From: Veillonella sp.
Lineage (GTDB): Bacteria > Bacillota > Negativicutes > Veillonellales > Veillonellaceae
Assembly: GCF_019414865.1 (NCBI RefSeq)
Contig: NZ_DXLG01000039.1
Location: 1 to 13,545 of the forward strand
Direction: 5' to 3'
DNA length: 13,545 bases
The notes under the pieces were generated by a model. That model did no database searches. It saw only the letters and a program-made list of their open reading frames with translations, and was not told the DNA's origin. Positions within the stretch are counted from its first letter, which is position 1. Each line of letters opens with the position of its first letter. Positions 7,266 to 13,545 of the stretch are shown in pieces. Position numbers and translations under genes: made by a program.

Positions 7266-8312
7266 ATGATAGAATTATTGGGTAAGTCTTTAGAAGAGTT
7301 ACAATCTATCTTTAAGACCCATAATATACAAAAGTTTCGAGCGAAACAGTTAATCGACTATATCTATCATAGATATGTGTTCGATTTTCAAGAAATGACA
7401 CAATTCCCAAAAGAATTGCGTCAATGGTTAAGTGATAATTGTATTATCTCTTTGCCTACATTAATTACGGAGTTTGTATCTCCAGATGGGAAGACTCGTA
7501 AAATCCTTGTTGAAATGACTGATCAAAGCCGGGTAGAAGCCGTTTTAATGGAGCAACATTATGGATACTCTGTATGTGTTTCTTCTCAAGTTGGCTGTGC
7601 CATGGGTTGTGTGTTCTGCGCCTCTACACAGGGTGGTTTATATCGTGATTTAACAGTGTCTGAAATCATTGGACAAGTTGTTATTTTCGGAGCTCTTACA
7701 AAAGAGCAAATCCATTCTGTTGTAGTTATGGGGGCAGGGGAACCATTACAAAACTATGATAATGTTTTGCAGTCACTGCAACTATTACATGATCCTATGA
7801 TTTGTAATATTAGTTATCGGAAGATGACTATTTCCACTTGTGGTTGGGTTCCTAATATTTATAAATTAGCTGATGAAGGTTTGCCTATAACGTTGGCTCT
7901 TTCATTACACGCTACAAATAATGAAGTGCGTCGTAGTATTATGCCAGTTGGGGCTCGTTATGAATTGACGGAAGTCTTAGATGCGGTAAAATATTATTAT
8001 GATACGACTCAACGTCGTATCACCTTTGAGTATATTCTTATAGATTCAGTAAATGCATCTATGGAGGAGGCTCATGCATTGGGGAAAATCTGTAAAGATT
8101 TCCCAAATTGCCATGTTAATTTAATACCTGTTAATGGCAATGAACATATAGAATTATATAAACCATCTATTACGAATATGAATACATTTAAAGACATCGT
8201 TGCTTCCTATGGCGTATCTGTAACGGTACGTAAAGAGATGGGCGATGCTATCCAAGCCGCATGTGGGCAATTAAAAGCAGCTCATGGTCGGAAAAAGGAG
8301 AATTATGAATAA
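7266..8312 (+). CDS. rlmN: Dual-specificity RNA methyltransferase RlmN (radical SAM)
   Basis: RlmN methylates C2 of adenosine 2503 in 23S rRNA and, in many bacteria, A37 of some tRNAs, through radical SAM chemistry. The 348-residue protein carries the CxxxCxxC iron-sulfur motif at Cys111, Cys115 and Cys118. It also has MGAGEPL at 155-161 (the usual form is GMGEP; variation at this position occurs in the family) and Cys333 in the conserved AACGQL near the C-terminus, which corresponds to the cysteine that carries the transient methyl group. GGAG at 7258-7261 is 4 nt from the ATG. The gene follows rsmB by 18 nt and overlaps the phosphatase start by 8 nt. Every catalytic residue I can place is intact. 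Confidence 0.97.
   Translation: MIELLGKSLEELQSIFKTHNIQKFRAKQLIDYIYHRYVFDFQEMTQFPKELRQWLSDNCIISLPTLITEFVSPDGKTRKILVEMTDQSRVEAVLMEQHYGYSVCVSSQVGCAMGCVFCASTQGGLYRDLTVSEIIGQVVIFGALTKEQIHSVVVMGAGEPLQNYDNVLQSLQLLHDPMICNISYRKMTISTCGWVPNIYKLADEGLPITLALSLHATNNEVRRSIMPVGARYELTEVLDAVKYYYDTTQRRITFEYILIDSVNASMEEAHALGKICKDFPNCHVNLIPVNGNEHIELYKPSITNMNTFKDIVASYGVSVTVRKEMGDAIQAACGQLKAAHGRKKENYE
8295..8300 (+). promoter_or_regulatory. Ribosome binding site choosing the second ATG of prpC
   Basis: AAGGAG lies 4 nt before the ATG at 8305. The earlier in-frame ATG at 8284 has no such site and would add seven residues (MVGKRRI) unlike the family N-terminus, so 8305 is chosen. Confidence 0.75.
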
Positions 8313-9006
8313 TTTTGTTGGTTTAAGTAAAATTGGACTTGTGCGTCAGCGCAATGAAGACCGTTTCTTTATTGATGGTAACGTTTGCGCTGTCACTGAT
8401 GGCATGGGTGGATATAGTGGCGGTGAAATCGCTAGTACCTATGCTGTTGATGAAATTAAAGAGTATTTGGCCTCCCTTGAAACTGTGGGGCAACAAAATT
8501 TATGTGATGCTATTATTCATGCCAATGAACGTATAGCTAATCGCGTAGCTCATGAAGAACGTCTTGCTGGTATGGGCACTACTGCTGTTGTTACGGCCGT
8601 TAATGGTGACCAATTATACTGGGCAAGTGTTGGTGATAGTCGTTTGTATGTATATAGAGATGGTCTTTTACGACAAATTACTACAGATCATTCTATGGTA
8701 CAAGAATTATTAACTGCTGGAGAGATTACAAAGGATGAAATGCTAAATCACCCTCAACGAAATTTATTGACCCGTGCAGTTGGGGTTGATGATACCTTAG
8801 AGGTTGATAGTGGTGTAGAATCTATTCTTCCAGGTGATCGTATTTTACTTTGCACTGATGGACTATGTGGTTATGTATCAGATGATGTTATTGCTAGTGC
8901 ATTACAATCTAATAATGATGATATGAAGGTTGTAGAATCATTGATGGAAACCGTATATGATGTCGGAGCAGGAGATAATGTGACCATTGTGGTGGGAACA
9001 ATCTAA
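8305..9006 (+). CDS. prpC: PP2C-type (PPM) Ser/Thr protein phosphatase
   Basis: This metal-dependent phosphatase is expected to reverse phosphorylation by the kinase encoded next. With the ATG at 8305 it has 233 residues, normal for bacterial Stp/PrpC. The family motifs run in order: VRQRNED at 13-19, TDGMGG at 31-36 (metal-binding Asp32), GMGTTAV at 89-95, SVGDSRLY at 108-115, TTDHS at 126-130, LCTDGLCGYV at 182-191 (Asp185) and GAGDN at 221-225 (Asp224). It has no membrane segment, so it should act in the cytoplasm. It overlaps rlmN by 8 nt and lies 18 nt before the kinase gene, matching the usual phosphatase-kinase pairing. Targets cannot be read from sequence. Confidence 0.96.
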   Translation: MNNFVGLSKIGLVRQRNEDRFFIDGNVCAVTDGMGGYSGGEIASTYAVDEIKEYLASLETVGQQNLCDAIIHANERIANRVAHEERLAGMGTTAVVTAVNGDQLYWASVGDSRLYVYRDGLLRQITTDHSMVQELLTAGEITKDEMLNHPQRNLLTRAVGVDDTLEVDSGVESILPGDRILLCTDGLCGYVSDDVIASALQSNNDDMKVVESLMETVYDVGAGDNVTIVVGTI

Positions 9007-9024
9007 TCTAGAAATGGAGAAATA

Positions 9025-10959
9025 ATGAGTACTATGAATATAAAAGGTATACTTCTAGATAACCGCTACCGAATTGTTGATAAAATTGGCGTTGGCGGAA
9101 TGGCTGACGTATATCTTGGAGAAGATACCTTATTAGGTAGACAAGTAGCAATTAAAGTATTGCATGCTAACTTTGCTAATGATGATGAGTTTGTTACGCG
9201 TTTTAAACGAGAAGCACAAGCGGCGGGCAAATTAAATCATCCTAATATTGTAAATATGTATGATGTAGGGTTTGATCAAGATTTACACTATATCATTATG
9301 GAATATGTAGATGGTGAAACATTAAAGGAGTATATAACGCGACATGGCAGACTATCCATAGACGAGGCTGTAAAATTCACTATTGCTATCGCAGAGGGGT
9401 TAGAACATGCGCATACGATGGGAATAGTGCATTGTGATATTAAACCTCATAATGTCATTATTACTCGTACGGGCCGTGTAAAAGTAACTGACTTTGGTAT
9501 CGCTCGAGCTATGAATGCTACTAATACAGTTATGTACACGAATTCAATTTTAGGCTCTGCTCACTATTTATCACCTGAACAAGCCAGTGGGAAACCAGTA
9601 GATGGTAATACTGATATCTACTCTTTAGGCGTAGTTTTATATGAAATGCTTACAGGTAAAGTTCCTTTTGAAGGGGAGACTCCAATTGCAGTAGCATTAA
9701 AACATGTACGTGAAAAAGTAGCTCCACCAACTCGATATAATCCTTCAATCCCACCGCTTTTAGAAGCTGTCGTAATGAAGGCATTATCTAAAAACCCTGC
9801 AGATCGTTTTGATTCTATTTCTGACATGATAAGTGATTTACGATTGTCTCAAGGCTTTACAATGGGTAAAACTCAACGTCATGAACCATATGATTTTGCA
9901 ACTCAAATGATTCCAGCTGTTGATCCTGAAGCACTTGAGGATTTCAGTGATATTCAAGAAGAGCAAAAAGATGAGGGTAAAAAGAAGAGCATGTTAAGTA
10001 AAATTGCATCTATCCCACAAAAATATATCGTCCTAGGGGCTGCCGTAATTTTTTTAGTAGCCTTCTTAGGTGCCTTCTTGAGTTATGGTAATTTCTGGAG
10101 TAACACAACTGTAGATGTACCTAATGTTGTGGGTAAACAAGTTTCTGTAGCTAAAAATATTTTAGAAGATAAACATTTGCGTGTTTCTACAAGCGAGGTT
10201 ACTAATCCTGATGTACCAGCTGGTCAAGTTATTTCTCAAACACCAGGTGCAGGAGAAAAGGTTAAAGAACAACGTACAATTCACCTTGTTGTATCTAAAG
10301 GTGTTGGTGATATTACAGTACCGGATTTGTCTGGCTTAACAGTAGACCAAGCTCGACAACGACTTAAAGATGTTGGTTTAGTTGTTGGTAAAGTAACACA
10401 ACAGTCTGTAGATAATAAACCTGATGGTGTTATCATAGCTCAAAGTCCATCTGGTGATTCTAAAGTTTCTAAAGGTACAACAATTGATCTCGTTGTAAAT
10501 AAAGCTAAAGCTAAAAAGATTCAAATGCCAAATGTTATTGGTATGACTTTAAAAGATGCACGAGATACATTGAGTAATGCTCATCTTGGTGTTAATCAAG
10601 TCGCTGGTTCTGTAGAGGAAAAATCTATTGTAACAGAACAAAGCATAAAAGCTGGCGATGAAATTGATGAAGGTACTGCAGTAAATCTAACTACTGAATA
10701 TAAAGATGACAAAAAGAAAAATGATAAAAAATCTGACAGCAGTAGTAATAAAACTACTGGTACGGTAGATATTACAGTGCCGGCAGGCTCTAAAAACCAA
10801 GAGCTAAAAATTGTCGTAAAAGATGATGACGGTTCTGCTGTAATCTACGATGATACAAATAAACCTGGTGATCGTATTGTTAAAAAAGTGTCTGGTGTAG
10901 GTAATGTTCGCATTGAGGTTTATCTCAATGGTGCATTAGTACAAGAAACAGCATTATAG
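9025..10959 (+). CDS. prkC: PASTA-domain transmembrane Ser/Thr protein kinase
   Basis: This is a PrkC/StkP/PknB-type kinase that in other species senses peptidoglycan fragments or lipid II and controls cell wall metabolism and dormancy. The 644-residue protein has a cytoplasmic kinase domain (about 15-275) with glycine loop GVGGMADVY at 22-30, Lys44, Glu63, DFG at 156-158 and SPE at 183-185. A threonine-rich activation loop (Thr166, Thr168, Thr172) lies between them. The catalytic loop reads HCDIKPHN at 136-143, with Cys in place of the usual Arg of HRD. A single membrane segment spans about 334-353. Three PASTA repeats follow (about 364-426, 429-493, 497-558), then a Lys/Asp/Ser linker (560-579) and a C-terminal beta-rich module (580-644) like that at the end of B. 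subtilis PrkC. GGAG at 9016-9019 supports the ATG at 9025. Confidence 0.96.
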   Translation: MSTMNIKGILLDNRYRIVDKIGVGGMADVYLGEDTLLGRQVAIKVLHANFANDDEFVTRFKREAQAAGKLNHPNIVNMYDVGFDQDLHYIIMEYVDGETLKEYITRHGRLSIDEAVKFTIAIAEGLEHAHTMGIVHCDIKPHNVIITRTGRVKVTDFGIARAMNATNTVMYTNSILGSAHYLSPEQASGKPVDGNTDIYSLGVVLYEMLTGKVPFEGETPIAVALKHVREKVAPPTRYNPSIPPLLEAVVMKALSKNPADRFDSISDMISDLRLSQGFTMGKTQRHEPYDFATQMIPAVDPEALEDFSDIQEEQKDEGKKKSMLSKIASIPQKYIVLGAAVIFLVAFLGAFLSYGNFWSNTTVDVPNVVGKQVSVAKNILEDKHLRVSTSEVTNPDVPAGQVISQTPGAGEKVKEQRTIHLVVSKGVGDITVPDLSGLTVDQARQRLKDVGLVVGKVTQQSVDNKPDGVIIAQSPSGDSKVSKGTTIDLVVNKAKAKKIQMPNVIGMTLKDARDTLSNAHLGVNQVAGSVEEKSIVTEQSIKAGDEIDEGTAVNLTTEYKDDKKKNDKKSDSSSNKTTGTVDITVPAGSKNQELKIVVKDDDGSAVIYDDTNKPGDRIVKKVSGVGNVRIEVYLNGALVQETAL

Positions 10960-10966
10960 GGGAATT

Positions 10967-11830
10967 ATGATTACAGGTATTGTTGTCAAAAATATGAATG
11001 GTTACTTTTATGTACAAGACGATAACAGTACTGTTCATGAATGTAAAGTTCGAGGCAGATTAAAGAAAGGTCGCTACAGTTTACTTGTTGGTGACCGTGT
11101 TACGATTTCAGAGGATGGATTCGTTGAGTCCATCCATGATCGTCATAATGCTATGGTAAGACCTGCGGTAGCCAATATAGACCAAGTTGTATTGGTTGTA
11201 GCTGCCCATGAGCCGGATATTAATGAGTTATTGCTCAATAAAATGTTGGTTATGATTGAGCATGCAGATATTCCTATTGTATTATGTATCAACAAATGTG
11301 ATTTGATGGATTCAGATACGGAAGAGATGGTAAAACTTTATCAATCTATCGGCTATGAAGTATTGATGACATCAACATATAATATGACAGGTATTGATGA
11401 CTTACGTCATGTCTTAGAACACAAGGTAACTGCTTTTGCAGGTCCTTCCGGGGTTGGTAAAAGTAGTTTATTAAATGCAGTGGACCCTAAGTTTGCATTC
11501 CAAACGGGAGAGGTTAGTGACAAAATTAAGCGTGGTAAACATACTACTCGTCATGCTTCCTTATATAGTTTGGATTCAAATTCCTTTATCATGGATACAC
11601 CAGGCTTTAGCGCCATTGAGTTCAATGATGTTTCATTAGAACGGTTACCTACGTTATTCCCTGAATTTAGTGATTATGTTGATACATGTAAATTTAATCC
11701 TTGTTATCATGAACATGAACCTATTTGTGGCATAAAAGATGCTTTAGAGGCTGGCCATATTCATCAAGGACGATATGATGCATATATGTCTATACGTAAT
11801 GACATAGAAAGTCAACGAAAGAGGTTTTAA
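10967..11830 (+). CDS. rsgA: Ribosome small-subunit GTPase RsgA
   Basis: RsgA (YjeQ, CpgA) is a circularly permuted GTPase that acts late in 30S assembly and helps release RbfA. The 287-residue protein has an N-terminal OB fold (about 1-65). The G domain motifs come in permuted order: NKCD (G4) at 109-112, GPSGVGKSS (G1) at 159-167, the KHTTRH switch region (G2) at 191-196, and DTPG (G3) at 210-213. A C-terminal zinc site uses Cys241, Cys246, His248 and Cys254. An AGGGGA ribosome binding site at 10958-10963 overlaps the kinase stop codon, and the genes are 7 nt apart. In B. subtilis this GTPase is a substrate of PrkC, so the adjacency is functionally meaningful there; conservation here is inferred. 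Confidence 0.97.
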   Translation: MITGIVVKNMNGYFYVQDDNSTVHECKVRGRLKKGRYSLLVGDRVTISEDGFVESIHDRHNAMVRPAVANIDQVVLVVAAHEPDINELLLNKMLVMIEHADIPIVLCINKCDLMDSDTEEMVKLYQSIGYEVLMTSTYNMTGIDDLRHVLEHKVTAFAGPSGVGKSSLLNAVDPKFAFQTGEVSDKIKRGKHTTRHASLYSLDSNSFIMDTPGFSAIEFNDVSLERLPTLFPEFSDYVDTCKFNPCYHEHEPICGIKDALEAGHIHQGRYDAYMSIRNDIESQRKRF

Positions 11831-11831
11831 A

Positions 11832-12482
11832 ATGATTAAAATTGCACCATCTATGCTCTCTGCAAATTTTGCAACATTAAGTGAAGAAATAAAATCTATT
11901 GAATTAGCAGGAGCAGACTTATTGCATATTGATATTATGGATGGTCATTTTGTACCAAACCTAACCTTTGGTGCACCTATAGTAAAAGCAATCCGTCCTT
12001 ATACACAACTACCATTTGATGTTCATTTAATGGTTACTAATCCTGGTGATTACGTAGAAGAGTTTGCAAAGATTGGTGTAGAGTATTTTACATTCCATCA
12101 AGAAACAGTGCCTCATATGCATCGATTGATTCAACATATCAAACAATGTGGTATGAAAGCAGGGGTATCACTTAATCCAGGTACACCAGTATCTTTATTG
12201 GAGGATGTAGCAGGTGATCTTGATATGATTTTAATTATGTCCGTAAATCCTGGCTTTGGTGGTCAATCCTTTATTCCAAACGCTATTAAAAAAGTTAAAC
12301 AAGCTAAAATGCTATTAGAAGAAGTGGACAACACAACTGCAGTTATTGAAGTAGATGGCGGTATTAATGATATTACTTGTGTACCTATTAAACGAGCAGG
12401 TGCTACAATTTTAGTTGCTGGTTCCGCTGTGTTTGGCGCTGATGATCGAGCAAATATGATTGAGGCCATTCGAAATAACTAG
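11832..12482 (+). CDS. rpe: Ribulose-phosphate 3-epimerase
   Basis: Rpe interconverts ribulose 5-phosphate and xylulose 5-phosphate in the pentose phosphate pathway. The 216-residue TIM barrel has all key elements: APSMLSANF at 5-13, HIDIMDGHFVPN at 32-43 with His32 and catalytic Asp34, HLMV at 65-68 with metal-binding His65, the phosphate loop NPGFGGQSF at 139-147, and VDGGIN at 174-179 with catalytic Asp175. It begins 1 nt after the rsgA stop, with AAGAGG at 11819-11824 as the ribosome binding site. It is the last gene of the run; the next gene lies 286 nt away behind a terminator. The rsgA-rpe adjacency is common in Firmicutes. Confidence 0.97.
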   Translation: MIKIAPSMLSANFATLSEEIKSIELAGADLLHIDIMDGHFVPNLTFGAPIVKAIRPYTQLPFDVHLMVTNPGDYVEEFAKIGVEYFTFHQETVPHMHRLIQHIKQCGMKAGVSLNPGTPVSLLEDVAGDLDMILIMSVNPGFGGQSFIPNAIKKVKQAKMLLEEVDNTTAVIEVDGGINDITCVPIKRAGATILVAGSAVFGADDRANMIEAIRNN

Positions 12483-12595
12483 TTATTATAATAATTGTTA
12501 TTTTGAGTTTACTATCTTAATAATATGAGTAGTATCTAAACAGTATTATGTTTTGAAATAATAGCTACTAGAAAAATAATTTTATAATCAAATAG
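12483..12595. other. AT-rich 3' region between rpe and its terminator
   Basis: This stretch is about 17% GC by hand count and holds no open reading frame I would support. A perfect 14-bp palindrome, AATAACTAGTTATT, spans the rpe stop at 12474-12487. A TATAAT at 12583-12588 lacks a -35 partner at proper spacing. TTGTTA at 12495-12500 followed 17 nt later by TAATAA is a weak promoter candidate only. Otherwise I see nothing in it. Confidence 0.6.
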
Positions 12596-12642
12596 AAGGA
12601 GTGAGGTTTTCTTAAATAAATCCTCACTCCTTGCTTGCTTTT
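12596..12642 (+). terminator. Intrinsic terminator closing the priA-rpe operon
   Basis: An 11-bp perfect stem pairs AAGGAGTGAGG (12596-12606) with CCTCACTCCTT (12622-12632). Three further A-T pairs inside it follow one mismatch. It is followed by a T-rich tail, GCTTGCTTTT. It lies 113 nt after the rpe stop and directly before the rpsB promoter, so it should separate the two transcription units. The T-tract is interrupted by GC pairs, so efficiency may be less than complete. Confidence 0.82.
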
Positions 12643-12663
12643 AGAATAATTTTTTGGTAAAAT
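12635..12663 (+). promoter_or_regulatory. Sigma-70-type promoter for rpsB
   Basis: TTGCTT at 12635-12640 and TAAAAT at 12658-12663 are separated by exactly 17 nt, close to the TTGACA/TATAAT consensus. The predicted start is near 12670, giving a leader of about 100 nt before rpsB. The -35 box lies inside the tail of the preceding terminator. Confidence 0.7.
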
Positions 12664-12669
12664 TACTGG

Positions 12670-12768
12670 GTATGAAAAATATGCACGTCGGTGGACTTCG
12701 GTACTGTGCCTAATTTTGGGTGACCCGAAGGATGAAGCGGCGGAGGTTAATTAACAGGAGGTGCCACA
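12670..12768 (+). promoter_or_regulatory. GC-rich structured rpsB leader, candidate S2 autoregulatory element
   Basis: The leader RNA predicted from the promoter is much richer in GC (about 58% at 12681-12746) than the DNA before it. Visible pairings are GCAC/GTGC (12683-12686 with 12706-12709) enclosing a C(TTCG)G tetraloop motif at 12696-12701, and TTTGGG/CCCGAA (12715-12720 with 12724-12729) with a TGA loop. CTTCGG at 12696-12701 is also perfectly complementary to CCGAAG at 12725-12730, which would form a pseudoknot with the first stem and exclude the second. A 10-bp palindrome GTTAATTAAC (12746-12755) abuts the AGGAGGT ribosome binding site at 12756-12762. Many ribosomal protein genes are self-regulated by such leaders; that role here is inference, and I do not recognise the motif as a named family. 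Confidence 0.5.
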
Positions 12769-13482
12769 ATGGCAGTAGTATCAATGAAACAATTATTAGA
12801 GGCTGGTGTACACTTTGGTCATCAGACTAGAAGATGGAACCCTAAAATGGCGAAATTCATCTTCACTGAACGCAATGGTATTTATATCATTGACTTGTCC
12901 AAAACAGTTAAAAAAGTAGAAGAAGCTTACAATTTCTTGCGTGAAGTTGCTTCCCAAGGCGAAGTAATCTTGTTCGTAGGTACTAAAAAACAAGCTCAAG
13001 AAGCTATTAAAGAAGAAGCTATCCGTGCTAACATGTTCTTCGTTAATGAACGTTGGTTGGGCGGTATGTTGACTAACTTCAAAACAATTGAAACTCGTAT
13101 TAAACGTTTAAAACAATTGGAAGCTATGGCAGAAGATGGTACTTTCGAAGTATTGCCTAAAAAAGAAGTTATCGGTCTTCGTCATGAAATGGAAAAATTG
13201 GAAAAATATCTTGGCGGTATCAAAGATATGCCTAAAATGCCAGGTGCTCTTTTCGTAGTTGATCCTAAAAAAGAAAAAATCGCTATTGCAGAAGCTAAAA
13301 AATTGGGTATTCCAGTTGTTGCAACAGTTGACACTAACTGCGATCCTGATGAAGTAGAATTCCCAATCCCAGCAAATGATGACGCTATTCGCGCTGTAAA
13401 ATTGTTGGCTGGTAAAATGGCAGACGCTGTTCTTGAAGGTCGTCAAGGCGAATCTTTAGACGGTGCTGAAGCTGCAGAATAA
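12769..13482 (+). CDS. rpsB: 30S ribosomal protein uS2
   Basis: S2 is a late-assembling protein of the 30S subunit and helps recruit S1 in bacteria that have it. The 237-residue sequence is a full-length bacterial S2: the N-terminus [23 protein letters not shown], the coiled region near residues 100-150, and the C-terminal signature around [20 protein letters not shown] are all typical. The ATG has a near-perfect AGGAGGT ribosome binding site 6 nt upstream, as expected for a highly expressed gene. It has its own promoter and leader and is separated from the rpe operon by a terminator. In most bacteria tsf (elongation factor Ts) follows; it would lie beyond the right edge. Confidence 0.98.
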   Translation: MAVVSMKQLLEAGVHFGHQTRRWNPKMAKFIFTERNGIYIIDLSKTVKKVEEAYNFLREVASQGEVILFVGTKKQAQEAIKEEAIRANMFFVNERWLGGMLTNFKTIETRIKRLKQLEAMAEDGTFEVLPKKEVIGLRHEMEKLEKYLGGIKDMPKMPGALFVVDPKKEKIAIAEAKKLGIPVVATVDTNCDPDEVEFPIPANDDAIRAVKLLAGKMADAVLEGRQGESLDGAEAAE

Positions 13483-13496
13483 TTCTGTTAAGCTAC

Positions 13497-13514
13497 TTAA
13501 TCATTTCTGATTAG
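13497..13514 (+). other. Small hairpin in the spacer after rpsB
   Basis: TAATCA (13498-13503) pairs with TGATTA (13508-13513) around a TTTC loop, with a flanking T·G pair. No T-tract follows, so it is unlikely to terminate transcription fully; it may be an attenuator or processing site between rpsB and the expected tsf, or chance in AT-rich DNA. The last 31 bases hold nothing else I can identify. Confidence 0.3.
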
Positions 13515-13545
13515 CATTTGAAAGATAAATCTATAACATATATAA

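Noticed and set aside
7728..7748. MGAGEPL instead of GMGEP in RlmN as a sign of a changed function
   Set aside because: The middle residue varies in the RlmN family and all catalytic cysteines are present.
8284..8304. Upstream ATG giving PrpC seven extra residues
   Set aside because: No ribosome binding site precedes it, whereas AAGGAG lies just before the ATG at 8305, and the family N-terminus fits the shorter form.
12474..12487. 14-bp palindrome across the rpe stop codon as an operator
   Set aside because: It is almost all A and T, occurs once, and lies at a gene end with no nearby promoter, so chance is the simplest explanation.
12495..12524. TTGTTA and TAATAA as a promoter for a short RNA ending at the terminator
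   Set aside because: Both boxes are weak and such matches are expected by chance in DNA of about 17% GC.
12583..12588. TATAAT upstream of the rpe terminator, possible small-RNA promoter
   Set aside because: No -35 match at 16-18 nt; the nearest TTGAAA (12553-12558) is 24 nt away. Transcription would start at the terminator hairpin itself.
13108..13446. Reverse-strand open frame of 112 residues inside rpsB
   Set aside because: It is fully contained in the strongly conserved rpsB, its translation is rich in Phe, Ser and Asn with no recognisable domain, and it has no credible start signal.

Overview
This window is a stretch of core bacterial chromosome from an AT-rich, Firmicutes-type organism. 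A SAM-I riboswitch in front of metK, Shine-Dalgarno sites of the AGGAGG type, several TTG starts, a PASTA-domain Ser/Thr kinase and the order priA-def-fmt-(DUF116)-rsmB-rlmN-prpC-prkC-rsgA-rpe all fit Firmicutes. From the low GC content and the general look of the proteins I favour the Negativicutes, possibly Veillonella. That is recognition from memory, not a computed placement. No mobile element, tRNA, rRNA, CRISPR array or phage gene was seen.

Layout. (a) Positions 1-16 match the end of the Tn5 mosaic end used in Nextera libraries, so the left edge is a sequencing-adapter remnant and genomic DNA starts near position 17. (b) Positions 17-1420 form a metK unit: a promoter with its -35 lost at the edge, a SAM-I riboswitch, an intrinsic terminator, metK and a long 3' hairpin. 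(c) Positions 1445-12482 hold ten co-directional genes with gaps of 1-18 nt or overlaps of 8-17 nt, which looks like a single operon. (d) Positions 12483-12768 are non-coding: a very AT-rich 3' region, an intrinsic terminator, a promoter and a GC-rich structured leader. (e) rpsB (ribosomal protein S2) follows; tsf is the expected next gene outside the window.

How the genes work together. The operon is mainly about making and maturing the translation apparatus. Fmt formylates initiator Met-tRNA and Def removes the formyl group from new proteins. RsmB and RlmN methylate rRNA, and RlmN also tRNA in many bacteria. RsgA acts late in 30S assembly. PriA restarts stalled replication forks and Rpe serves the pentose phosphate pathway. 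PrpC and PrkC are a phosphatase/kinase pair that reads the cell envelope through external PASTA repeats; in Bacillus subtilis the equivalent kinase phosphorylates the RsgA orthologue. MetK makes the SAM that RsmB and RlmN consume. One membrane protein, DUF116, has no known function.

The most interesting items are the structured rpsB leader, which offers mutually exclusive pairings including a possible pseudoknot; the Cys-rich DUF116 membrane protein inside the translation operon; the lack of a visible promoter between metK and priA; and a kinase catalytic loop reading HCD instead of HRD. No clearly new multi-gene system was found; most of the window is conserved housekeeping DNA.
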